Shown: piece after piece, positions 8,490 through 16,605 of the stretch
How positions within the stretch are numbered: the stretch's first letter is position 1
Layout of the letters: every line of letters starts with the position of its first letter
NCBI RefSeq assembly: GCF_004365175.1
Contig: NZ_SOCE01000001.1
Coordinates: 3,417,403 to 3,481,402, forward strand
DNA length: 64,000 nucleotides
Source: Kribbella voronezhensis
GTDB taxonomy: Bacteria > Actinomycetota > Actinomycetes > Propionibacteriales > Kribbellaceae
Direction of reading: 5' to 3'
Notes under the pieces: generated by a model
Told to the model about the DNA's origin: nothing
Databases searched by the model: none
The model's input: only the letters and a program-made list of their open reading frames with translations
Program-made: the position numbers and the translations under genes

Positions 8490-9053
8490 ATGGCGCGGGA
8501 GACTGGGACCGTGGACTTCGATGCGGTGGTGCTGGCAGGTGGCGCGTCCGCGCGGTTCGGCGGCGTCGACAAAGCGCTCATCCAGGTGGACGGCATCACC
8601 TTGCTGGATCGGGTGCTGAAGGCAACCAATTCGGCGCGGTCGACCGTTGTGGTCGGCCCTGAGCGGCCCGTCTGCCGTCAGGTCGACTGGGCGACCGAGG
8701 ACCCACCGTCAGGCGGCCCGGTCGCGGGCATCGCCGCTGGATTCGGCAAGGGCGAATCGCCTTTGGTGGTTGTGGTTTCGTGCGACCTGCCTTGGCTGAC
8801 CGAGTCCGACGTCGCGACGCTGATCACGAACATCGGCGACCATGACGGATTCGGTCTCCGCGACAGCGGTGGCCGCGAACAACGCCTCGCCGCCGCATAC
8901 CGCCGTACTGCGTTGGCTGCGGCTCTCGAGGCGATCGGCGACCCCCGGAACCAGTCCGTACGCCGCCTGTTCGCCGGCCTCGACCTCGCTTGGAGCGACC
9001 CGACACCCGCCGCCGACGACGCGGACACCTGGACCGACCTGACCCCGCGCTGA
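8490..9053 (+). CDS. MobA-like molybdenum cofactor guanylyltransferase (187 aa)
   Basis: Nucleotidyltransferase of the MobA family, which transfers GMP to molybdopterin to make the guanine dinucleotide cofactor. It has the signature LAGGASARFGGVDKAL near the N-terminus, the PPSGGPVAGIAAG segment, and SCDLPWL (metal-binding Asp). It is cytoplasmic and of normal length. The start is uncertain between ATG 8490 and GTG 8511; GGGAG ahead of 8511 favours the shorter form. No other molybdopterin genes are in the window. Confidence 0.8.
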   Translation: MARETGTVDFDAVVLAGGASARFGGVDKALIQVDGITLLDRVLKATNSARSTVVVGPERPVCRQVDWATEDPPSGGPVAGIAAGFGKGESPLVVVVSCDLPWLTESDVATLITNIGDHDGFGLRDSGGREQRLAAAYRRTALAAALEAIGDPRNQSVRRLFAGLDLAWSDPTPAADDADTWTDLTPR

Positions 9054-9081
9054 CCGGTCGGCAGCCAGTACGGTGGCCTGT

Positions 9082-10059
9082 ATGCGAGCTGTTGTGTGTG
9101 AGGGCGCCGGCGGGGTCGAGGTCCTGAAGATCGGCGAGATCGCGGATCCGACGCCGGCCGTGGACGAGGTGGTCATCGACGTGGTCGCGGCCGGGGTGAA
9201 CCGGGCCGACCTGCTGCAGCGGCAGGGCCACTACCCGCCACCGCCCGGCGCACCGGGCACGCTCGGCCTCGAGGTGTCCGGCACGATCTCCGCGGTCGGC
9301 GCCGAGGTCGAGGGCTGGTCGGTCGGTGACGAGTGCTGCGCGCTGCTCGCGGGCGGTGGGTACGCGGAGAAGGTCGCCGTACCGGCTCCGCAGGTGATGC
9401 CCGTGCCGGATGGTGTGGACCTGATCAGTGCGGCCGCGCTCCCCGAGGTGGTGGCGACCGTGTGGTCGAACGTCTTCATGACCGCGCATCTCAAGGAAGG
9501 CGAGACCCTGCTGGTCCACGGCGGCGCGTCCGGGATCGGCACGATGGCGATCCAGCTCGGTGTCGCGCACGGCGCCCGCGTGCTCTGCACGGTGGGCAGC
9601 ACCGACAAGATGGAGTTCTGCACGCGGCTCGGTGCCGACGTGGCGATCAACTACAAGGAAGCCGAGTGGGCCTCGGTGGTCAACGAGGCGACGAACAAGG
9701 CCGGCGCGGACGTCATCCTCGACATCATTGGCGCGAAGTACCTGCAGGACAACGTGAAAACGCTGGCGTACGACGGCCGGCTGGTCGTGATCGGACTCCA
9801 GGGCGGTAACAAGGCCGAGCTCGACCTCGGCCGGTTGATGAGCCGTCGCGGTTCGATCACCGGCACCGGCCTGCGGGTCCGGTCCGTCGAGGAGAAGGGC
9901 CGGATCATCGCCGAGGTCGTCGGCCACGTCTGGCCACTGGTCGCCGCGAAGAAGGTCCGCCCGATCGTCCACCGCACCTTCCCCCTCGAGGCCGTCGCCC
10001 AGGCCCACGAGTCCCTCGAACAGTCCGCCCAGACCGGCAAGGTCCTCCTCACCCTCTGA
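9082..10059 (+). CDS. NAD(P)H:quinone oxidoreductase, PIG3/zeta-crystallin type (325 aa)
   Basis: Zinc-independent medium-chain dehydrogenase/reductase. It has the GroES-like N-terminal domain (PGTLGLEVSGTISAVG) and a Rossmann domain with LVHGGASGIGTMAIQL as the NADPH loop. Zinc ligands of alcohol dehydrogenases are absent. The C-terminal LLTL ending and the length match the PIG3-like quinone oxidoreductases. I use ATG 9082 over GTG 9073, because TACGGT at 9069-9074 lies 7 bases before it and no ribosome-binding site is seen, consistent with a leaderless message. It converges with the TetR gene, their stops separated by one base. Confidence 0.88.
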   Translation: MRAVVCEGAGGVEVLKIGEIADPTPAVDEVVIDVVAAGVNRADLLQRQGHYPPPPGAPGTLGLEVSGTISAVGAEVEGWSVGDECCALLAGGGYAEKVAVPAPQVMPVPDGVDLISAAALPEVVATVWSNVFMTAHLKEGETLLVHGGASGIGTMAIQLGVAHGARVLCTVGSTDKMEFCTRLGADVAINYKEAEWASVVNEATNKAGADVILDIIGAKYLQDNVKTLAYDGRLVVIGLQGGNKAELDLGRLMSRRGSITGTGLRVRSVEEKGRIIAEVVGHVWPLVAAKKVRPIVHRTFPLEAVAQAHESLEQSAQTGKVLLTL

Positions 10060-10060
10060 A

Positions 10061-10636
10061 TCACGCCTCGGGACGAACCAGGCGGCGGACGATCCGGGCG
10101 GTGACGGCATCGACGTCGTACCGGCGGCCCGTGCCGGGGGTGAGCTGGTCGAGGACGAGACCGTCGATGGCGAAGTGCAGCAGCCGCACTTCCTCGGCGC
10201 CTCCCGGCAGACCGGCCTGGACGTGGAACGACACGTCGGCATCGAACCCCTGCCTCAGCGTGCGCGACAGGATCTCGTGCAGACCCTGATTCCGCGCCGC
10301 TTCGAGGCGTAGCTCGAACAGGGCGAGCGAGAGCTCCGGTCGACCGAGGAGTCGCTCGACGATGTAGCGCACGTAGTCGACGACGAGGTCGATCGACGGC
10401 TCGCGCTCGGCAAGCGGCGCGAGCACGGCCTGATCGGGTGCGAGGCGCTCGAAGATCCGCTCACCGAGGGCGCCGAGCAAGGCGTCGCGGGTGCGGAAGT
10501 AGTTCGACGCCGTCCCCGCGGGCAGCCCGGCGGCAGCGTCGACCGCCCGATGGGTCAGACCGCGAGCGCCTGACTCGGCCAGTACGGCGAGACCCGCGTC
10601 GGCCAGTTGGATGCGACGTTCCGGATTCCTGGGCAC
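10061..10636 (-). CDS. TetR/AcrR-family transcriptional repressor (191 aa)
   Basis: N-terminal TetR helix-turn-helix: ESGARGLTHRAVDAAAGLPAGTASNYFRTRDALL is the recognisable region (about residues 20-53), followed by a helical ligand-binding domain. It is divergent from the VOC-family gene at 10710, with a 73-base intergenic region holding an inverted repeat, so it probably represses itself and that gene. The ligand is unknown. The start ATG at 10636 is just before the conserved N-terminus. Confidence 0.88.
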   Translation of the reverse strand: MPRNPERRIQLADAGLAVLAESGARGLTHRAVDAAAGLPAGTASNYFRTRDALLGALGERIFERLAPDQAVLAPLAEREPSIDLVVDYVRYIVERLLGRPELSLALFELRLEAARNQGLHEILSRTLRQGFDADVSFHVQAGLPGGAEEVRLLHFAIDGLVLDQLTPGTGRRYDVDAVTARIVRRLVRPEA

Positions 10637-10660
10637 GTTGACAAGCCTAGCAGCTGTGAA

Positions 10661-10694
10661 CTACAACTGTCGTGGTTAACAACAACAACTGTAG
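10661..10694. promoter_or_regulatory. Candidate operator between the tetR and VOC genes
   Basis: CTACAACTG (10661-10669) and CAACTGTAG (10686-10694) form an imperfect inverted repeat. ACAACTGT also occurs twice in direct orientation (10663 and 10685), 22 bases or two helical turns apart, with GTTAAC at the centre. The position between divergent promoters fits a TetR operator. Confidence 0.5.
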
Positions 10695-10709
10695 TAGTCA
10701 GGAGAACGA

Positions 10710-11126
10710 ATGCAACCCGCAGCCTTCGGGGCGACCGTGGTCACCTCCCGCCCGGCGGAGGTCGCCGCCTTCTACCAGGAGCACCTCGATCTGCAGATCA
10801 CGGTCGACCTCGGCTGGTTCATCTGCCTACGCCGCGGCGACGCGAGCTGGGAGCTCGCCATCGCCCAGCGCGGCCACGAGTCGGTGCCGGCCGCGGTGTC
10901 GGCGACCAAGGACAGCACCAACGTGTTCGGCTTCGTCGTCGAGGACGCGGACAAGCTCGCCCAGTCACTGACCGAAGCCGGTGTCAGGCTCGAGGGCGAG
11001 GTGATCACAGAGCCCTGGGGCCAACGTCACTTCTTCGTCCGGGACCCGGAAGGCACCTGGATCGACGTCATCCAGCTGGTGGCACCCGACCCCGCCTGGC
11101 TGGCCGCCAACACCCCCGCCTCCTGA
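10710..11126 (+). CDS. VOC-family (glyoxalase/bleomycin-resistance fold) protein (138 aa)
   Basis: Small protein with two beta-alpha-beta-beta-beta units typical of the vicinal oxygen chelate fold. It starts MQPAAFGATVVTSRPAEVAAFYQEHL and ends in RDPEGTWIDVIQLV, the hallmark C-terminal strand. Such proteins are glyoxalases, dioxygenases or drug-binding resistance proteins; the role here is unknown. A ribosome-binding site (CAGGAG) precedes ATG 10710. It is probably controlled by the divergent TetR repressor, which makes a resistance or detoxification role plausible. Confidence 0.85.
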   Translation: MQPAAFGATVVTSRPAEVAAFYQEHLDLQITVDLGWFICLRRGDASWELAIAQRGHESVPAAVSATKDSTNVFGFVVEDADKLAQSLTEAGVRLEGEVITEPWGQRHFFVRDPEGTWIDVIQLVAPDPAWLAANTPAS

Positions 11127-11138
11127 CACACCGGGACA

Positions 11139-11175
11139 TTGACCTGCGGATACTGAGTATGCATACTCAGTATCT
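11139..11175 (+). promoter_or_regulatory. Promoter and 26-bp perfect palindrome controlling the PadR-ABC operon
   Basis: TTGACC (11139-11144), a 17-base spacer and CATACT (11162-11167) form a promoter whose start point falls at the ATG at 11176. A perfect 26-base palindrome spans 11149-11174 (half site GATACTGAGTATG) and covers the -10 element. The arrangement indicates a leaderless message and direct autorepression by PadR. Confidence 0.7.
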
Positions 11176-11757
11176 ATGTCGATCAAGCACGGGTTGCTCG
11201 CGTTGCTGCGGACGGAAGCCAAGTACGGCTACCAGCTGCGCGGCGAGTTCGAGGCCGCCACCGGCGCCACCTGGCCACTGAACATCGGGCAGGTCTACAC
11301 CACCCTGACCCGCCTGGAGCGCGACGGCCTGGTCGCCGCGGCTCCAGGCGAGGGGGACGGCGACGGGAGATCGATGTACGAGATCACCGACGCGGGCCGC
11401 GCGGAGCTCACCAACTGGTTCGAGACGCCGGTGACGCGGGAGTCGCGGCCGCGGGACGAGCTGGCGATCAAGCTCGCCCTCGCGCTCGCCGTACCAGGCG
11501 TGGACGTGACCGCGGTGGTGCAACGACAACGCAACTCCACGATGCAGGCCCTGCAGGAGCTGACCCGGCTGAAGCGCCAGAGCGCCGACGGCGACATCTC
11601 CTGGCGGCTCGTGCTGGAGTCGATGATCTTCGCCGCCGAGGCCGAGATCCGCTGGCTCGACCACTGCGAGGCGATGCTGTCGCGCCACCAGAAGTCCCAG
11701 CCTGCCAAGAGCTCCACGCCCAAGCAGCAGAACACGACCCCGGGGGTCAGACGATGA
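11176..11757 (+). CDS. PadR-family transcriptional regulator (193 aa)
   Basis: Winged-helix PadR repressor: N-terminal MSIKHGLLALLRTEAKYGYQL, then LNIGQVYTTLTRLERDGLV as the recognition helix and wing, and a helical dimerisation domain from about residue 90. The Lys-Ser-rich tail is not conserved. It is the first gene of an operon with the ABC ATPase (4-base ATGA overlap) and permease. PadR proteins of this type respond to drugs or antimicrobial peptides and regulate the adjacent transporter; that is the likely role here. The ATG lies one base after a perfect palindrome, so translation is probably leaderless. Confidence 0.9.
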   Translation: MSIKHGLLALLRTEAKYGYQLRGEFEAATGATWPLNIGQVYTTLTRLERDGLVAAAPGEGDGDGRSMYEITDAGRAELTNWFETPVTRESRPRDELAIKLALALAVPGVDVTAVVQRQRNSTMQALQELTRLKRQSADGDISWRLVLESMIFAAEAEIRWLDHCEAMLSRHQKSQPAKSSTPKQQNTTPGVRR

Positions 11758-12473
11758 ACGCCATCCTGGACATCCGCAACCTGACCCGGCAACACGGCAC
11801 CGGCGACCAGGCAGTGCACGCCCTTCGTGGCGTCGACCTGTCCGTCGCCGCCGGCGAACTGGTCGCGGTGATGGGCCCGTCGGGCTCCGGCAAGTCCACG
11901 CTGCTCACCTGCGCGGGCGGACTCGACCAGCCGACCAGCGGCGAGATCCTGATCGACGGCAACGACCTCGCCACGCTCAGCCGCAACGCCGTCGCCGCGC
12001 TGCGCCGGCGCCGGATCGGCTACGTGTTCCAGGACTTCAACCTGATCCCTGCCCTCACCGCGGCCGAGAACGTCGCGCTTCCGCTCGAACTGGACGGCAC
12101 CCGTGCCCGCACCGCCCGCAAGTACGCCGAAGCTGCCCTGCTGGAGGTGGCCATCCCCGAGCTGGCCAACAGGTTTCCCGACGACATGTCGGGCGGTCAG
12201 CGACAGCGGGTGGCGATCGCCCGGGCGATCGTCGGTGATCGGCGGCTCCTCCTCGCCGACGAACCGACCGGAGCCCTCGACTCCGACACCGGCGAGGCCG
12301 TCCTCCAACTCCTCCGCGACCGCTGCGACCAGCACGGCATCGCCGGCGTCCTCGTCACCCACGAGGCCCGGCACGCCGCCTGGGCGGACCGCGTCGTCTA
12401 CCTGCGCGATGGTGTCCTGGTAGGCCAGGCCGGCCCGCTGCCCGAAGCCGACGTACTGCTGGAAACCCACTGA
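11754..12473 (+). CDS. ABC transporter ATP-binding protein, LolD/MacB type (239 aa)
   Basis: Cytoplasmic ATPase of the type that pairs with FtsX/MacB-like permeases. Walker A GPSGSGKST, Q-loop in YVFQDFNLIP, signature MSGGQRQRVAIARAI and Walker B LLLADEPTGALD are all intact. It overlaps the PadR gene by 4 bases and the permease gene by 1 base. With the permease it probably removes lipophilic compounds or peptides from the membrane, or acts as a mechanotransducing export/resistance pump. Confidence 0.92.
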   Translation: MNAILDIRNLTRQHGTGDQAVHALRGVDLSVAAGELVAVMGPSGSGKSTLLTCAGGLDQPTSGEILIDGNDLATLSRNAVAALRRRRIGYVFQDFNLIPALTAAENVALPLELDGTRARTARKYAEAALLEVAIPELANRFPDDMSGGQRQRVAIARAIVGDRRLLLADEPTGALDSDTGEAVLQLLRDRCDQHGIAGVLVTHEARHAAWADRVVYLRDGVLVGQAGPLPEADVLLETH

Positions 12474-15163
12474 TGGCGAAGCACTGGGGCACGGCCCTGC
12501 GCATAGCCCGCCGTACTGCGCTCCGCTCGCCAGGCCGCACCGCCTTGATCGCCGCCCTGATCGGGCTGCCGGTGATGACCGCCAGTTGGCTCGGGATGAT
12601 CTCGCTCAGCATGTCCCCGAAGGGCGAGGCACTGGCGACGGAACAGATCGGCAGAGCCGACGCGCAGGTCGTCGTCACGCCGCACCGAGCGGTCAAGCTG
12701 GACAACCAGCAGGACATCGACGGCAGCTACCTCTACAGCGAGGATCCCGCGGCCGATGATCAGCGCGATCCCAACACCGTCGACGTCTCGAAGCTGCTTC
12801 CCGCCGGTACGACGATCGCGGTCCGGACCGCTTCGGTCACCACGGCCACCATCGCGACGACCGGCTCGGCATCGGCCAACTACCCGGTCGCCGTGGTGGA
12901 CTCCACCGGCGGCCTGTCGGCGGGAACCTACCGGCTCGACAGCGGTCGGTTGCCAGAAGCAACCAATGAAATTGCCCTGAGCCCGCAACTCGCCAAGCAC
13001 CTCGGACTGCTCACCGACGGGAAGCTCGAGCCGGACGCCGAAGTCTCGACCCATGACGGTCCGAGCTACCAGGTGGTGGGAATCGCGACGACGCCGAGCG
13101 CCACCAGGAGCCTGTCGATCTGGGCGCCACCGGGTTCGCCCTTGAGCCGGGTCGGCGCGGACGCCGAACTGCGCTACGTGGCAGACCTGCCGGACGGCAC
13201 GAATCTTCAAGCCCTGCAGGAAAAACTGCTCAGCCAGGGCGTAGTCGTCACGCCGCGGGCGGCCATCGTCCACCCGGGCCCCAGCAACGTCTCGTACGGC
13301 GGTGGCGGAAGCGCCGCCACGATGCTGGTGATCGGCTTCGGCGTCCTGGAGATCGTCCTGCTCGCCGGTACCGCGTTCGCGGTCAGCGCTCGACGCCAGA
13401 CGCGGACACTCGGTCTGGTCATCGCGGCCGGCGGCACTCCTGCCGACGTACGGCGGATCGTGCTCGCCCAAGGCGTCGTCATCGGTCTCGCCGGGGCCGG
13501 TGGCGGAATCGCGGTCGCGGTGGTGGCGATGGTCGCCGGGAAGCCGCTCTGGGAACTGCTGTTAGCACGACTGATCAGCGACATCCAGTTCCCGGTCGGC
13601 CGACTCGTGGTGGTCGGCGTGATCGGCGCCGTCGCCGGGGTGCTCGCCGCCGTAGTACCGGCTCATTCGGCTGCCAAGCAGTCGCCGATGGCGGCGCTGG
13701 CCGGACGATTCGCGTCCGCGGGGACCGGAGTACGACTGCGGCGGCCCGCGTTGTTCCTGGTCGCGGGCGGCGTCGCCTCCGTGGTCATCGGTACCAGTTG
13801 GATGGCGACGGTCTACGCGAAGCATCAGAAGGAAGCGGCCGGTGATCCAGGCGCCTACCAAGGCGGAATCACGCCGGAGCAGCCGATCGCCCTGATCTTG
13901 CTCGGGATCACCTGTGTGATCGCCGGCCTGGTCTGGGTGCTGCCGAACCTGATCGCGCGGGCCGCGACCATCGGCCGTGCGCTGCCGCTGAGCGGGCGGC
14001 TCGCGCTCCGCGACGCTGCGCGGCACCGGCATCGCACCGGGCCGGCCGCGGCCGCGATCATGATGTCGGTGGCCGGTACGGCGGCGATGGCCTTCGCGCT
14101 GGCGAACTCCTTCGCCGCGTCGGCCCAGGACTACGTACCGACCGGGCGCGACGGCGACGCCGTCATCCGGTTCAACGGCGACAACACGGGCACCGGCGAC
14201 ACCGGGACCGTGATCTGGACCGCCGCGCTGGAGCGGAACGTCGCGGACGCCCTGCCGACCAAGAGCATCAACCGGCTCGGACCGGTGAGCCCCATTGGCG
14301 CAAAGCCGGAGCGTCAGGGCCCGCAGGGCCAGTTCGTCTACACGGAGCCGCTGGTGGCGTTTCCCCTCGGCCTCTCCGGCCAGGACGCTGACATGGCGGC
14401 TTCGCCGCTCCTGGCGGTCGATCCGGACTTCATCGCAAGCCTCGGCGGCAACGGAGCCCAGGTGGCCGCAGACCTTCGCGCCGGGAAGATCGTCGTCGAG
14501 ACGCAGGGATTCGCAGGCGATCAGGCCCGACTGGGCAGGTGGACCGACAAGCCGTCCGCGAAGGACAAGAAGATCGCGGTCAGCACACGGAAGCCGTCGC
14601 ACGAACTGGCCGCCTTCAGCCGGCAGGCGCTGGTCGGCACCGAAACGGCCAGAACGCTCGGCACGATCAACGTCCAGCAGGCCCATCTCGCACTCACCCG
14701 CGAGCCGACCGAGGCCGAACTCCGGACCGCGCGGAACTTCCTCGGCGCCGAGAGCGCCTTGAAGATCGAGAAGGGTTACCAGAGTCCGGCCGACGAGGCG
14801 CTGGTCATCCTGCTCTCGGTGGCCGCGGTGGTGACGCTGCTCGGCGTCGCGATCGCCGTCTCGCTGTCGGCCGCGGAGGGACGGGCCGATCTCGCGACCC
14901 TCGCGGCGGTCGGGGCCAAACCGCGCCAGCGCCGCAATCTCGCGGCCGCGCAAGCCTGGCTGATCGGCGAACTCGGCTGCCTGCTCGGGGTGTTCGTCGG
15001 TGCCCTCTACGGCTACACGGCGCGGGTCGCCTTCGGTTCGCCGTACTTCGCGATCCCCTGGCGCGAACTCGGCGGCATGGTGGTGCTGATCCCGTTGTGC
15101 GCGGCGTTGCTCGCCTGGCTGCTGACCCGCTCCCGGCTACCGATGGTCAGCCGCATCGACTGA
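12473..15163 (+). CDS. ABC transporter permease, FtsX/MacB-like (896 aa)
   Basis: Large permease with an N-terminal membrane helix, a large extracytoplasmic region (about residues 45-275), three helices of a first FtsX domain (about 285-400), a second helix group and external domain (about 480-760), and a final FtsX triplet (about 780-890). This double-FtsX layout is common in actinobacterial PadR-linked exporters. The ATG overlaps the ATPase stop (TGATG). An in-frame TTA leucine codon occurs at 13562-13564, which in Streptomyces would place expression under the bldA tRNA; whether that holds here is unknown. Confidence 0.9.
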   Translation: MAKHWGTALRIARRTALRSPGRTALIAALIGLPVMTASWLGMISLSMSPKGEALATEQIGRADAQVVVTPHRAVKLDNQQDIDGSYLYSEDPAADDQRDPNTVDVSKLLPAGTTIAVRTASVTTATIATTGSASANYPVAVVDSTGGLSAGTYRLDSGRLPEATNEIALSPQLAKHLGLLTDGKLEPDAEVSTHDGPSYQVVGIATTPSATRSLSIWAPPGSPLSRVGADAELRYVADLPDGTNLQALQEKLLSQGVVVTPRAAIVHPGPSNVSYGGGGSAATMLVIGFGVLEIVLLAGTAFAVSARRQTRTLGLVIAAGGTPADVRRIVLAQGVVIGLAGAGGGIAVAVVAMVAGKPLWELLLARLISDIQFPVGRLVVVGVIGAVAGVLAAVVPAHSAAKQSPMAALAGRFASAGTGVRLRRPALFLVAGGVASVVIGTSWMATVYAKHQKEAAGDPGAYQGGITPEQPIALILLGITCVIAGLVWVLPNLIARAATIGRALPLSGRLALRDAARHRHRTGPAAAAIMMSVAGTAAMAFALANSFAASAQDYVPTGRDGDAVIRFNGDNTGTGDTGTVIWTAALERNVADALPTKSINRLGPVSPIGAKPERQGPQGQFVYTEPLVAFPLGLSGQDADMAASPLLAVDPDFIASLGGNGAQVAADLRAGKIVVETQGFAGDQARLGRWTDKPSAKDKKIAVSTRKPSHELAAFSRQALVGTETARTLGTINVQQAHLALTREPTEAELRTARNFLGAESALKIEKGYQSPADEALVILLSVAAVVTLLGVAIAVSLSAAEGRADLATLAAVGAKPRQRRNLAAAQAWLIGELGCLLGVFVGALYGYTARVAFGSPYFAIPWRELGGMVVLIPLCAALLAWLLTRSRLPMVSRID

Positions 15164-15182
15164 TCAGGACCGATTCGTTGCC

Positions 15183-15350
15183 TCAGGCATCAATCGTGGC
15201 GAGCTCGGGACAGGCGATCGGCCAGGCCGGCGTACTGGTGATCCGCCGCCGGCCGCACTCGCAGCGCTGGTAGACGAGCAAGCCCTCGCTCACCCGGTGG
15301 GCCGATTCGACACTCCATCGATGCCGGTGGACTTCAGCTGTGGTGGTCAT
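15183..15350 (-). CDS. Small Cys-rich hypothetical protein (55 aa)
   Basis: Short protein beginning MTTTAEVHRHRWSVES with a C-x-C-G-R-R-R motif (RCECGRRR) in the middle and a further Cys near the end, reminiscent of a small zinc-binding knuckle. Similar short proteins are widespread in actinobacteria but I know no function. The ATG at 15350 is preferred over an in-frame start 12 codons upstream, which would overlap the promoter of the divergent CGNR gene. Confidence 0.6.
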   Translation of the reverse strand: MTTTAEVHRHRWSVESAHRVSEGLLVYQRCECGRRRITSTPAWPIACPELATIDA

Positions 15351-15375
15351 GGATCCATCGTGATGTAATGCCATT

Positions 15376-15903
15376 GTGCATCTCAACCCTTACGGCGCCG
15401 ACGCGGTCCTGCTCGCCGTCAACCTGGTCACCAACCCGGCCCGTACGCCGAACGAGCTGGCCGAGCGCTGCGAGGAGAGCGGCGTCGAGAGTCGCCTGGT
15501 CCGTACCCGGTCGGTCACCGAGGCGGACCTGGCCGCAGTACGCATTGCGCTCGACGAGTGGCTTGCAGTAGTCGATGCGCCGGACGAGGAGACCAGGGTG
15601 CAGCTGGCCAACGAGATGCTGGCCAAGTACACCGAGCATCCGCGGCTGACGAACCACGCCGGCGACGGTTGGCACATGCACTACCGGCCGGACGACGTAC
15701 CGGTCGGGCGACTCGTCGCCACACTCATCAGCACCGGCACGGCACTCCACTTGGCCGGTCGCGGAATCACCCGACTGGGCCGCTGCAGCACAGACGGCTG
15801 CGACAACGTGTACGCCGACCTGTCGCGTGGCGGGCGCCAGCGATACTGCAGCCCTGCCTGCGCCAACCGGGACGCCGTTCGCCGGCATCGCTCCAAGCAC
15901 TAG
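15376..15903 (+). CDS. CGNR zinc-finger protein with ABATE domain (175 aa)
   Basis: Actinobacterial putative transcription factor. The N-terminal ABATE-type (alpha/beta) domain starts MHLNPYGADAVLLAVNLV, and the C-terminal zinc finger reads RCSTDGCDNVYAD...RYCSPACANRDAVRRHR, giving four Cys (C-x4-C and C-x3-C pattern) plus the CANR signature. The family is thought to bind DNA or act in stress response but is poorly characterised. GTG 15376 has TGTAAT 7 bases upstream and no ribosome-binding site, hinting at a leaderless message. It is divergent from the 55-residue protein. Confidence 0.85.
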   Translation: MHLNPYGADAVLLAVNLVTNPARTPNELAERCEESGVESRLVRTRSVTEADLAAVRIALDEWLAVVDAPDEETRVQLANEMLAKYTEHPRLTNHAGDGWHMHYRPDDVPVGRLVATLISTGTALHLAGRGITRLGRCSTDGCDNVYADLSRGGRQRYCSPACANRDAVRRHRSKH

Positions 15904-15973
15904 TCCCCGCGCTGCTTCGCTGACCGAAGCTGGGCCACCGAAAGCGATAGGAGCAGGGTTCTAGGATGGGGGG

Positions 15974-16582
15974 ATGAGTGAGAGCAGCAGCGAGAGCCAG
16001 GGAATGCCGATGGCCGGCGCCCAGACCGAGGACGGCAAGGTCCTGATCGTCGGTCCGGACGGCATGGCCGTCGAGGGGCCACCGCGCGGCGAGAACGAGG
16101 ACCGTCACGACGACGAGCCGCGCTCGGTGACCGAACTGGTCGAGCAGCCGGCCAAGGTGATGCGGGTCGCGAACATGATCCGCCAGCTGCTCGAAGAGGT
16201 GAAGTCCGCGCCGCTCGACGAAGCCTCCCGCAACCGGCTGCGGTCGATCCACGAGGCGTCGATCAAGGAGCTGGAAAGCGGCCTGGCGCCCGAGCTCGTC
16301 GAGGAGCTGGAACGGCTCAGCCTGGACTTCACCGAGGACAGCACGCCCACCGAGGCCGAGCTGCGGATCGCGCAGGCCCAGCTGGTCGGCTGGCTCGAAG
16401 GCCTGTTCCACGGCATCCAGACCGCTCTGTTCGCCCAGCAGATGGCCGCCCGCCAGCAGCTCGAGTCGATGCGCCGCGCGCTGCCCGGCGGCCAGCAGGT
16501 ACCGCAGGAGGAGGGTCCCTTCCCGGGCGCTCCGCAGGCCGGCAACACCGACGGCCCCGGCAGTGGCGGGATGTATCTCTGA
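15974..16582 (+). CDS. bpa: Bacterial proteasome activator Bpa/PafE (202 aa)
   Basis: Homologue of the ATP-independent proteasome activator Bpa (PafE, Rv3780), a dodecameric ring that opens the 20S core and passes unfolded proteins such as HspR. The central four-helix region runs from about residue 55 to 165 (VTELVEQPAKVMRVANMI ... QTALFAQQMAARQQL). The C-terminus GMYL corresponds to the GQYL docking motif that inserts into the proteasome alpha pockets, with Tyr at the penultimate position kept. Its presence implies a mycobacterial-type 20S proteasome elsewhere in the genome. The disordered acidic N-terminus is typical. TAGGAT lies 7 bases before the ATG. Confidence 0.9.
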   Translation: MSESSSESQGMPMAGAQTEDGKVLIVGPDGMAVEGPPRGENEDRHDDEPRSVTELVEQPAKVMRVANMIRQLLEEVKSAPLDEASRNRLRSIHEASIKELESGLAPELVEELERLSLDFTEDSTPTEAELRIAQAQLVGWLEGLFHGIQTALFAQQMAARQQLESMRRALPGGQQVPQEEGPFPGAPQAGNTDGPGSGGMYL

Positions 16583-16605
16583 CGCCTGGGAGAAAACCTG
16601 GCGTT

